Shown one piece after another: positions 7,259-14,232 of a stretch of 41,441 bases of DNA (the stretch's first letter is position 1; each line of letters begins with the position of its first letter). Origin of the DNA: Oscillospiraceae bacterium (GTDB lineage Bacteria > Bacillota > Clostridia > Oscillospirales > Oscillospiraceae). The stretch covers positions 1-41,441 of the forward strand of contig JAFZQE010000020.1 of NCBI GenBank assembly GCA_017552325.1. The letters run 5' to 3'. Made by a program: the position numbers and the translations under genes. The notes beneath the pieces were generated by a model that saw only the letters and a program-made list of their open reading frames with translations, searched no databases and had not been told where the DNA came from.

Positions 7259-7527
7259 ACCGAACGAGAAAACGCAGAAGCATGGGCCGCAGCGCATGGC
7301 CGGAGCGGCTGGACCGGCTGGCCGCGCGCGGGCGGCTGACACGGGCGCTGGAGCGGCTCCCGGACGAGCGGCAGCGGGCGCTGATCCTGCTGCGGCACGG
7401 GCTGGGCCTGAGCTGGCCCGCGATCCGGAGCGAGGCGGAAAAGAAGGGGCTTTGCTACTGCGAGCGGCAGCTTTTCCGCATTTACGCGCAGGCCCTGCGG
7501 GCGCTGGAGGCGGTCGATGAAAGCTGA
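7255..7527 (+). CDS. Sigma-70 region-4-like / ArpU-RinA-like phage regulator
   Basis: 90 residues, basic N-terminus. Residues about 35-85 read LERLPDERQRALILLRHGLG, then LSWPAIRSEAEKKGLCYCER and QLFRIYAQALRALEAV. This matches the region-4 helix-turn-helix pattern of phage late-gene activators (RinA/ArpU/DUF1492 group), where '(S)ERQ-[VL]-[YF]-RI' is characteristic. It may activate genes that are now absent from this remnant. Starts with an ATGA overlap and shares 11 bases with the next gene. Confidence 0.65.
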   Translation: MNRTRKRRSMGRSAWPERLDRLAARGRLTRALERLPDERQRALILLRHGLGLSWPAIRSEAEKKGLCYCERQLFRIYAQALRALEAVDES

Positions 7528-7897
7528 CTACGTCCCCGCCCTGCAGCCGCGCGGCGTATCCGTGCTGCGCTGCGGGCACACCGACTGCTGCTATTACATG
7601 CCGCGCACCGATTCCTGCGACTATCTGCTGATCGAGTACGAGCCGCGGGGCTGCCCGCCGGACCCGGGCTGCGCGCGCTACGCGCCGGTCGGCGGCCTGC
7701 GCGCCGGGACGGAGGCGGAGCTGGCCGTGCGCGTCCAGGCCTATACGGACATGGGCCGGAGCCCCCGTCAGATCGCCCGCCTCCTCCGGCTCAGCGAGAG
7801 CGCCGTGCGGCAGCTCCGCGCCCGGGCAGCGCAGACTCAGCTTAAAAATCCTGAAAAATCCGGGGATCCCCGCCCGATCGGCGGGGATACGCCTTGA
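7517..7897 (+). CDS. Cys-rich protein with C-terminal helix-turn-helix
   Basis: 126 residues. The N-terminal half is Cys-rich (RCGHTDCCYYMPRTDSCDYL, later GCPPDPGCARY). The C-terminal part MGRSPRQIARLLRLSESAVR is a good HTH of the kind found in terminase small subunits and resolvases. No family name is recognised. The ATG lies inside the previous gene (11-base overlap), so it is probably translationally coupled and the last gene of the phage-type transcript. A separate promoter for the lipoprotein begins inside its last codons. Confidence 0.65.
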   Translation: MKADYVPALQPRGVSVLRCGHTDCCYYMPRTDSCDYLLIEYEPRGCPPDPGCARYAPVGGLRAGTEAELAVRVQAYTDMGRSPRQIARLLRLSESAVRQLRARAAQTQLKNPEKSGDPRPIGGDTP

Positions 7898-7923
7898 CCT
7901 CGCCCCCCTTGCTGTTGTAAACT
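7894..7923 (+). promoter_or_regulatory. Promoter of lipoprotein 1
   Basis: TTGACC (7894-7899), 18-base spacer, TAAACT (7918-7923). The sequence from the -10 box onward (TAAACTGGAAAGCA) is nearly the same as that of the promoter at 10785, which suggests shared ancestry or regulation. Confidence 0.65.
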
Positions 7924-7947
7924 GGAAAGCAGAAAACAGCAAGGGGG
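7904..7947 (+). promoter_or_regulatory. 13-bp inverted repeat covering the lipoprotein 1 ribosome site
   Basis: 7904-7916 is the exact reverse complement of 7935-7947. The right arm holds AAGGGGG, the ribosome site of the lipoprotein gene. The left arm lies within the promoter spacer, so only transcripts entering from upstream would contain both arms and hide the ribosome site. Could also be a DNA operator. Confidence 0.6.
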
Positions 7948-7954
7948 CATTTTT

Positions 7955-9232
7955 ATGAGAAAATTCATCGCCGCGCTGCTGCTGATCGTCCTGCTGCTGA
8001 GCCTCTGCGCCTGCAGCCGGGCGGATTCCGGCGGCGAAAAGGAAACGCCTGCGCCCGCCGCGGATACGCCGGCGCCGACCGAGGAGCCGGAGCCCTTTAC
8101 CGAGCCGCCCGAGCCGCTGCCCGCCGTGCGCGTCGAGATGACGCGGGCTGATTCCGACAACGCGGAAAAGGCGCTCTTCACCGGACGGGACGAAAACGGC
8201 GGCGCGGTCTGGGAGCGTGAATTCAGCACCGAATACCGCACCGAGCTGACGCTGATCCAGGAGATCGGCCTCTGGCAGGATCGCTATTACTTCAACAACA
8301 AGGGCACGGTCGTCTGCCTGAGCCTGACGGACGGCGCAACGCGCTGGGAGAACGCCGAGTTCGGCGGCGCGAGCATCTCCGGTCTGATCGACGAGCGGAA
8401 CGGGAACGTCTACCTCTGCGGCTGGTACGGGCCGGACTTCTTCGCCTGCGACGCCGAGGGGAAAACGCTGAGCAAATACGAGAGCGCGGCCGCGGACTTC
8501 TACTGGCCCTCCGACATGAGCCGGTACGGCGAAAACGAGCTGGAGATCTGGTATTACGGCGGCGGCGGGGAGATCCCCCTGCCCTATTTCGTCGATCTGA
8601 GGGACTTTTCGATCTCCTGGTCCTTCGGCTACGTGGAGCTGGACGCGGGCAAGCAGTACTGGGCCAACATCTTCATCAGCGACTTCGTGGAGCAGTCCAT
8701 GTACAATTTCCCGAAAGACAACGGTTCGGATTTCGAGCTGGCGAGCTTCGCGCACATGTTCTGCAAGATCAACCGGCGCGACGCGCTGCGCTACGACGGC
8801 AACTATGACAGCTTTTCGCTCGATACGGTCAACGAGCTGTGCCTGCGCTTTTTCGGCCGCGAGATCCACCCGTCCGACGGCGTGCTGTACGAAAACCAGT
8901 GGGGCATGCAGTGGACTTACGAAAACGGGATCTTCCGCTTCCCCTCGGGCGACGGCGAGAGCTACAACCGCTTTGCCGTGGTGACGAACTATCTGAGCCT
9001 GCCCGGGACGACTGCCATGCTGTATTACGACGTCTACGAGCTGAAGCTTGAGGAGTACTGGGACAAGGGCATGGACGCCTCGCTCTACCGCATGACGCCC
9101 AGAGAGGCCCAGAACATGGCCGCCGAAGGCCGCATCGAGTTTGTCGGCGCGGGCGAGGCGGAGGTGCTGCCCATCGAGCAGGACGGCCACGACGGATATT
9201 ATCTCTACTGGATGCATACCGATCTGTACTGA
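7955..9232 (+). CDS. Lipoprotein 1, beta-propeller-like N-terminal part
   Basis: 425 residues. Seen: a lipoprotein signal (KFIAALLLIVLLLSLCACS, lipidation Cys about 20), a Pro/Glu/Thr spacer, then PQQ-like beta-propeller text (GLWQDRYYFNNKGTVVCLSL, then DGATRWENAEFGGASISGLI and FFACDAEGKTLSKY). The C-terminal 150 residues contain YYDVYELKLEEYWDKGMDAS, shared with the next gene. Expected on the outer face of the cell membrane; ligand unknown. It is about 35-40% similar by eye to lipoprotein 2, so the pair is a tandem duplication. Translation may be gated by the inverted repeat upstream. Confidence 0.82.
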   Translation: MRKFIAALLLIVLLLSLCACSRADSGGEKETPAPAADTPAPTEEPEPFTEPPEPLPAVRVEMTRADSDNAEKALFTGRDENGGAVWEREFSTEYRTELTLIQEIGLWQDRYYFNNKGTVVCLSLTDGATRWENAEFGGASISGLIDERNGNVYLCGWYGPDFFACDAEGKTLSKYESAAADFYWPSDMSRYGENELEIWYYGGGGEIPLPYFVDLRDFSISWSFGYVELDAGKQYWANIFISDFVEQSMYNFPKDNGSDFELASFAHMFCKINRRDALRYDGNYDSFSLDTVNELCLRFFGREIHPSDGVLYENQWGMQWTYENGIFRFPSGDGESYNRFAVVTNYLSLPGTTAMLYYDVYELKLEEYWDKGMDASLYRMTPREAQNMAAEGRIEFVGAGEAEVLPIEQDGHDGYYLYWMHTDLY

Positions 9233-9285
9233 GCGCGGCCGTTCCGCCGCGGAAGCTTGCCGGAACAGGCGAAAGGAGAACCACG

Positions 9286-10749
9286 ATGAACAAGCGGATG
9301 AACAAGCTGAGACCGATCGCGCTGCTGCTGTGCCTCTGCCTGCTGCTGACGGCCTGCGGCATGCCGGGGCTGCCCGGCGCGAAGGACGAGGAGGAGACGC
9401 CCGTCCGGACCGAGCACAAGGCGGAAACGGTCCTGCCGGCCGTCGGCGTGCGGATGGAACGGGAGGACACGGACGGCAGCGAGTATGTGCTGATCCGCGG
9501 CCTGGACGCCGAGAGCAAGACCGTCTGGCTCCGCTCCGCCGGCCCGATCGACAAAAAACCGGTGACCCGGATTGAAGAGATCGGCCTGTGGAAGGATCGC
9601 TATTACTTCAACTACGGCGGCAGCGTCACCTGCCTTTCCCTGGCGACGGGCGAGCAGCTCTGGAGCAACCAGGACTTCCGGGGCGGCTCGATCTGCAGCC
9701 TGATCGGCGACGACGGCAGCATCTATCTCTGCGGCCGGGAGGGCCCCGACTTCTTTGCCTGCGACGCGGAGGGCAGCACGCTGAGCCGCATCGCCCTGTT
9801 CTGCGCCGGTTTCAGCTCTCCCCAGGGGATCAGCCGGCACGGAGACCGGGAGCTGGAGATCCTGCTCACCAACGGCAACAGCTATATCCCCTTCTACGTC
9901 AATCTTGACGACTATTCCGTGAGCTCTCCCGTGCTGACGGCCGAGACCGCGCCTCCGACGCCGTCTCCCGCGCCGGCCGAGAGCACGCCCGCGCCCACGC
10001 CGGAGCCGACCGCCGCGCCGACGCCTGCCCCAACACCGGCACCGACGCCCGCCCCGACGCCTGCTCCCACGCCCGCGCCGACGGCAAAGCCGAGCTATGA
10101 TCTGGGCGACTATCCCTTCCCGAAGCCCGGCGCCGAGCCGATCCGCATCACGCCGACTTCCATCGAGCGCTACTACGCCACGCTCTTCCTGCTCCGCTTC
10201 ACCGAGGCCGACTTCAGGAGCTTCGTGTCCGAAACGGCCAGCGACTATGATCTGGCCCGCTGGGTCTGCATTTTCGCGACGCTGCGCTTCCCCGACCATA
10301 TCGGCTGGTCCGGCAACGACCGGACGCTGACGGTCAGCGACGCCAACCTCCTCATCCCCGATTACACGACCCGGCGCCTGGATTCGAACAGCGGCGTGAT
10401 CCACACGGACGCAAACGGCAACCAGTGGCGGATCAAAGACGGCGTGATCTACTTCCCGCCGCTGGAGTATACGTATTACAACCACTTCCCGCTGGTCACG
10501 GAGATGTGGATGATGCCTGACGGCACGATCAAGCTGGTCTTCGACGTCTATGAGCTCAACGCGGAGGAGTACATCCACAACGGGCTGGACGACGACTATC
10601 TCTGGATCTCCGGCTCGGAGGCCAAGTCGCTGGCGGAGAGCGGCCTGATCCGCCGCATCGGCAACGGCACGGCCGTTACCGGCCCCTACTACGAGACAGA
10701 TTACGTCTTCTACCGGATGCTCGACTACGAAGCGAGCTTCTGGGAATAA
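9286..10749 (+). CDS. Lipoprotein 2, paralogue with Pro-Thr linker
   Basis: 487 residues. Lipoprotein signal ends LLLTACG. N-terminal half parallels lipoprotein 1 (EEIGLWKDRYYFNYGGSVTC, then GPDFFACDAEGSTLSRI), and the C-terminal part likewise (LVFDVYELNAEEYIHNGLDD). Between them, about residues 222-275 form a Pro-Thr-Ala linker built from repeated APTP units that lipoprotein 1 lacks; such linkers usually span the cell wall. AAAGGAG precedes the ATG by 8 bases. Gap to lipoprotein 1 is 53 bases, so co-transcription is likely. Function unknown. Confidence 0.82.
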   Translation: MNKRMNKLRPIALLLCLCLLLTACGMPGLPGAKDEEETPVRTEHKAETVLPAVGVRMEREDTDGSEYVLIRGLDAESKTVWLRSAGPIDKKPVTRIEEIGLWKDRYYFNYGGSVTCLSLATGEQLWSNQDFRGGSICSLIGDDGSIYLCGREGPDFFACDAEGSTLSRIALFCAGFSSPQGISRHGDRELEILLTNGNSYIPFYVNLDDYSVSSPVLTAETAPPTPSPAPAESTPAPTPEPTAAPTPAPTPAPTPAPTPAPTPAPTAKPSYDLGDYPFPKPGAEPIRITPTSIERYYATLFLLRFTEADFRSFVSETASDYDLARWVCIFATLRFPDHIGWSGNDRTLTVSDANLLIPDYTTRRLDSNSGVIHTDANGNQWRIKDGVIYFPPLEYTYYNHFPLVTEMWMMPDGTIKLVFDVYELNAEEYIHNGLDDDYLWISGSEAKSLAESGLIRRIGNGTAVTGPYYETDYVFYRMLDYEASFWE

Positions 10750-10784
10750 GCCGGCAAACGGAGCGTTCCGCCAGTCGGAACATG

Positions 10785-10813
10785 TTGACAAGCGGCGCGT
10801 CTTCCAGTAAACT
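10785..10813 (+). promoter_or_regulatory. Promoter of GPH transporter 1
   Basis: TTGACA (10785-10790), 17-base spacer, TAAACT (10808-10813), a strong sigma-A match. The -10 box lies inside a perfect palindrome (10801-10818). The transporter ATG is 52 bases beyond the -10 box. Confidence 0.82.
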
Positions 10814-10818
10814 GGAAG
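10801..10818. promoter_or_regulatory. Putative operator over the -10 box (CTTCCAGT-AA-ACTGGAAG)
   Basis: Perfect 8-bp half-sites around a 2-base centre, covering the -10 element. The size and symmetry fit a LacI- or GntR-type sugar regulator (inference). No such regulator gene is in this window. Confidence 0.5.
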
Positions 10819-10864
10819 CACGCCGCTTTGTTACGGAAAATAACGGAAAGGATCGGTTCATCGG

Positions 10865-12247
10865 ATGAAAAAGATCACCAACAAGCTTCTCTGGATCTTC
10901 GCGGTCGGTCAGTTCGGCTGGAGCCTGCTGTCCGGCGTCGTGTCGAACTGGATGGTGTACTACTACACCGGCACCCCCGACGCGCAGAACCCCAACACCG
11001 GCATTTTCGCCTCCGGCATCACGCAGAACCCCATTCTCTTCAAGCTGACGCTCTTCGGCCTCGTGCTGGCCGTCGGCCGCATCTTCGACGCGGTCACCGA
11101 CCCGCTGATCGCCGGCTGGTCCGACCGCAGCAGCTTCAGGGGCGGCCGCCGCATCCCCTTCATGCGCGCCGTGGCCATCCCCTTCGCGCTGATCACGATC
11201 GCCCTCTTCACCGTGCCGCAGACCGCGAACATCGCCGTCAACGACGTGCTGCTGTTTGTGATGCTGATGTGCTTCTACCTGTTCATGACCATCTTCTGCA
11301 CGCCCTACAACGCGCTGATCGCGGAGCTGGGCGACACGCAGGAGCACCGCATCAACGTCTCCACCTACATCTCCTTCACCTTCATCGCCGGCCAGAGCAT
11401 CTCCTTCATGCTGCCGAACCTCGCGGGCATGCTCGAGGGCTCCGTCGGACAGGCCAATTCGATCCGCTTTGCCGTGGCGATCATGGCCTCGGTCGCCTGC
11501 GTTGCGATGCTGATCCCCTCCTTCTACATCAAGGAGCGCGATTACATCGACTCCCGCCCGAGCGAGACCCCTGCCTTCAGCTCCCTGCTCAAGACCTTCA
11601 GCAACGGGCAGTTCCGCCGCTTCGTGTACAGCGACGTGATCTACTTCTTCGCGCTGACCCTGTTCCAGACCGGCCTCGCCTTCTATGAGACCAAGCTGAT
11701 GGGCATCGAGGACACCTGGACCTTCCCGCTGACCGCGACGATGACCGCCATCAGCGTGGCGCTCTATCCCTTCGTCAACAAGCTCGCCCCGAAGATCGGC
11801 AAGAAAAAGCTGATCGTCACCGGCTTCTTCGCCTACGCGCTGGTCTTCCTGATCACCTCGATCTGCGGCCAGGGCCTCTACTGGGGCTTCATCGTGGCCG
11901 TCTGCGCCGCCGTGCCGATGGCCATCCTCGGCATTCTGCCGCAGGCCTGCGTGGCCGACGTGGCAGAGCTGAGCCGCCTGGAGACCGGCGAGGACCGCAG
12001 CGGCATGTTCTTCGCCGCGCGCACCTTCGCCTTCAAGATGGGCCAGGCCATCGCGCTGGTCGTCTTCACCTCGATGACCGTTGCCCAGGAGATCAACGGC
12101 GAATCGGTCGTCCAGCCCGGCCAGTACCGCGCCACGGCCGTCGTCGCGACCGTCACCTGCCTGACCGGCGCGCTGCTGTTCCTGCTGTACAATGAGAAAA
12201 TGATCCTCGGCCGCATCCGCGAGCTGCGCGGAACCGATAACATTTGA
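10865..12247 (+). CDS. GPH-family sugar:cation symporter 1 (MFS_2)
   Basis: 460 residues with about 12 hydrophobic segments. Glycoside-pentoside-hexuronide symporters take up glycosides with Na+ or H+. Seen: the GPH loop 2-3 signature GRIFDAVTDPLIAGWSDRSS with RRIPFMR, and RFVYSDVIYFFALTLFQTGL at the start of the second half, followed by LAPKIGKKKLIVTGFFAYAL. Substrate cannot be read. The ribosome site is weak (AAAGG, about 14 bases upstream). It has its own promoter with an operator-like palindrome and a terminator behind it, so it is probably single and sugar-inducible. Confidence 0.88.
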   Translation: MKKITNKLLWIFAVGQFGWSLLSGVVSNWMVYYYTGTPDAQNPNTGIFASGITQNPILFKLTLFGLVLAVGRIFDAVTDPLIAGWSDRSSFRGGRRIPFMRAVAIPFALITIALFTVPQTANIAVNDVLLFVMLMCFYLFMTIFCTPYNALIAELGDTQEHRINVSTYISFTFIAGQSISFMLPNLAGMLEGSVGQANSIRFAVAIMASVACVAMLIPSFYIKERDYIDSRPSETPAFSSLLKTFSNGQFRRFVYSDVIYFFALTLFQTGLAFYETKLMGIEDTWTFPLTATMTAISVALYPFVNKLAPKIGKKKLIVTGFFAYALVFLITSICGQGLYWGFIVAVCAAVPMAILGILPQACVADVAELSRLETGEDRSGMFFAARTFAFKMGQAIALVVFTSMTVAQEINGESVVQPGQYRATAVVATVTCLTGALLFLLYNEKMILGRIRELRGTDNI

Positions 12248-12275
12248 GTGCTTAGTGCGTAGTGCTTAGTGCTCA
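12248..12275 (+). repeat. Four tandem copies of a 7-base unit (GTGCTTA)
   Basis: GTGCTTA, GTGCGTA, GTGCTTA, GTGCTCA run directly after the stop codon of transporter 1. Short and slightly degenerate. No function is apparent; it may vary in copy number by slippage. Confidence 0.8.
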
Positions 12276-12279
12276 GCAT

Positions 12280-12311
12280 AAGAAAAAGACGGCTTCAGCC
12301 GTCTTTTTCTT
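12280..12311 (+). terminator. Intrinsic terminator after transporter 1
   Basis: Perfect 14-bp stem (12280-12293 with 12298-12311), loop TTCA, with A-rich left and T-rich right arms. Confidence 0.88.
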
Positions 12312-12503
12312 CGCCTCGCAGAGTTTTTCGCGTCGCAACGCGAAAAAGCAGTCAATAATCCGTGTTTTCCGGGGGCGTGTACCTCGGAAAACACACCTTG
12401 CGCCCCGCAAGTGTGCGAGCGTCCCCCGCAAGCGAGTGCATGCAGCGAGGCGAAACCCCCTCAACGAAAAGCCCAGCGAAGCGGGTTTTCGTTGAAAATA
12501 GAA
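12312..12503. other. Gene-free spacer made of consecutive hairpins
   Basis: No convincing gene. Inverted repeats follow one another: TTTTTCGCG 12324-12332 with 12339-12347 (perfect 9 bp), 12362-12371 with 12385-12394 (perfect 10 bp), CTTGCG 12398-12403 with CGCAAG 12406-12411, and 12461-12470 with 12486-12495 (perfect 10 bp, its loop able to add a CCC/GGG clamp). The motif CCCCGCAAG occurs twice. It could be a structured RNA, a decayed MITE-like element or a set of REP-type palindromes. Confidence 0.6.
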
Positions 12504-12532
12504 TTGCCTTTTTGCCGCGGCTGATATATGAT
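12504..12532 (+). promoter_or_regulatory. Probable promoter of GPH transporter 2
   Basis: TTGCCT (12504-12509), 17-base spacer, TATGAT (12527-12532), 45 bases before the ATG. Moderate match. It begins just after the last hairpin of the spacer. Confidence 0.45.
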
Positions 12533-12577
12533 AATAGATACAGCATCCTCCATTACACACAGAAAAGAGAGTGAATC

Positions 12578-14092
12578 ATGGAAGACAAACGCATCACCCG
12601 GCGCAATCTGATCATGTTCCCCCTCGGCACCGTGGGCCGCGACATGGTCTACAACCTCTTCGCCTACAACCTTGCGACCTTCGTGTTCTACACCCGGCAG
12701 CTGACGACGCTGCAGATGTCCGTGATCACCGCGATCATGGTCGCCGCCCGCGTGTTCGACGCCCTCAACGACCCGGTCATGGGCAACATCATCGAGCGCA
12801 CCCGCACCCGCTGGGGCAAGTTCAAGCCCTGGCAGGTCATCGGCATGCTCACCACCTCCGTCGTCATCTATCTGACCTTCAACGTCGGTCTGCAGGGATG
12901 GAGCTTCGTCGTCTTCTTCGGCGTCATGTATTTCCTCTTCTCCATCACCTACACGATGAACGACATCTCCTACTGGGGCATGATCCCCTCCCTGAGCTCC
13001 GAGGCGGACACCCGCAACAAGTTCACCGCCCGCACCACGCTTTTCGCCGGCATCGGCGGCATGGCGGCCTCCGCCCTGATCCCGACCTTCACCACCGGCG
13101 ACCACGCCATCGGCGGCAGCGCCGTGACGGCCTACGGCGTCGTCGCGCTGGTGATCGCGATCTTCGCCCCGCTCTGCATGTGCTTCACCTTCTTCGGCGT
13201 CAAGGAGCAGCGCGACTACAACAAGGAGCCCGCGCCCCCCGTCAGCTTCAAGAAGATCTGGACCACGATCACCCGCAACGACCAGCTGCTCTGGATCTCG
13301 CTGATCTTCCTCATCCAGCAGATCGGCAACGGCATCGTGATCTCCGACATCGGCAAGAACTACATCTACTTCGACTTCGGCTACAGCGGCGGCCTGTTCG
13401 GCACCTTCCAGATCCTCGGCATGTTTGTCACCGGCTTCCTGATGATCTTCTATCCCGCGATCTCCCGCAAGATGGGACGCAAGAAGCTGATGGACCTGCT
13501 GATGATCATTTCCGCCTCCGGCTATGTGATCATGCTGCTGTCCGGCCTGTTCGTCCCGAAGGGCGCTGCGGCCGTGGCCGGCTTCGACGTCAAGTTCCTG
13601 CTCGTCACTCTCGGCTACATGCTCGCCAACTTCGGCCAGTACGGCTTCTACCTGATCATGATGATCTCGATCATGAACACGGTCGAGTACAACGAGCTCA
13701 AGCACGGCGTCCGCGACGAGGGCATCGTGTCCTCCCTGCGTCCCTTCCTGACCAAGCTCGCCTCCGCGCTGACCATCGCCGTCGCCAACGGCACGATCAT
13801 CGCCTTCGGCCTGATGGACTTCACCAACAAGATCGCCGAGCAGGAGCAGCTGGCCGAACGGCTGATCATCAGCTCCGAGGAGAAATCCGCCGCGATCGAG
13901 CAGCTCCTCACCAGCGTGCAGCCCGGGCAGATCAACAGCATGATGATCGTCATGACCGTCGCGCCCTGCCTGCTGATGTTCATCTCCTACCTCCTGTACA
14001 AGAAGCACTACACGCTCGACGAGCCGGAGTACGACGAGATCTGCCGTCAGATCGAGGCGCGCAAGGCCGCGGAGCCTGCCCCCGAAGCGTAA
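12578..14092 (+). CDS. GPH-family sugar:cation symporter 2 (MFS_2)
   Basis: 504 residues with about 12 membrane segments. Seen: ARVFDALNDPVMGNIIERTR followed by WGKFKPW, the GPH signature, and SISYWGMIPSL-type text (NDISYWGMIPSLSSEADTRN) as in melibiose/xyloside carriers. The substrate is unknown. It belongs to the same family as transporter 1 but is clearly divergent, so this is not a recent duplication. The C-terminal cytoplasmic tail is Ala/Glu rich. Ribosome site AAAGAGAGTG is about 8 bases upstream. A terminator follows immediately, so it is probably monocistronic. Confidence 0.9.
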   Translation: MEDKRITRRNLIMFPLGTVGRDMVYNLFAYNLATFVFYTRQLTTLQMSVITAIMVAARVFDALNDPVMGNIIERTRTRWGKFKPWQVIGMLTTSVVIYLTFNVGLQGWSFVVFFGVMYFLFSITYTMNDISYWGMIPSLSSEADTRNKFTARTTLFAGIGGMAASALIPTFTTGDHAIGGSAVTAYGVVALVIAIFAPLCMCFTFFGVKEQRDYNKEPAPPVSFKKIWTTITRNDQLLWISLIFLIQQIGNGIVISDIGKNYIYFDFGYSGGLFGTFQILGMFVTGFLMIFYPAISRKMGRKKLMDLLMIISASGYVIMLLSGLFVPKGAAAVAGFDVKFLLVTLGYMLANFGQYGFYLIMMISIMNTVEYNELKHGVRDEGIVSSLRPFLTKLASALTIAVANGTIIAFGLMDFTNKIAEQEQLAERLIISSEEKSAAIEQLLTSVQPGQINSMMIVMTVAPCLLMFISYLLYKKHYTLDEPEYDEICRQIEARKAAEPAPEA

Positions 14093-14111
14093 AACCCCAT
14101 AAATACCACGC

Positions 14112-14144
14112 CGGAGCCGCAGCGAGCTGCGGCTCCGCTTTTTT
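14112..14144 (+). terminator. Intrinsic terminator after transporter 2
   Basis: Perfect 11-bp GC-rich stem (14112-14122 with 14127-14137), loop CGAG, then a run of six T. Confidence 0.92.
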
Positions 14145-14168
14145 GTGCGGAACGCGCCTGTCCCTGTC

Positions 14169-14197
14169 TTGACCTCGCGGGCAGCCTGCGGTAAAAT
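14169..14197 (+). promoter_or_regulatory. Promoter of the leucine-rich-repeat lipoprotein
   Basis: TTGACC (14169-14174), 17-base spacer, TAAAAT (14192-14197), 35 bases before the ATG. It shares TTGACCTCGC with the lipoprotein 1 promoter. Confidence 0.75.
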
Positions 14198-14232
14198 GGA
14201 GAAAAATCGACGGATTTCGGGAGAGCGGAACC

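Noticed and set aside
12342-12357. Sixteen identical bases shared with 36339-36354 (GAAAAAGCAGTCAATA)
   Set aside because: At 36339 it is part of a promoter (-35 TTGACT); at 12342 no -10 box follows. Probably chance or shared promoter-like text; no longer homology is seen.
7894-14197. Common regulon of promoters at 7894, 10785 and 14169
   Set aside because: They share parts of the -35 (TTGACC/A) and -10 (TAAA) regions, but these are near sigma-A consensus. Only the -10 surroundings of the first two are close, which is too little for a regulon claim.
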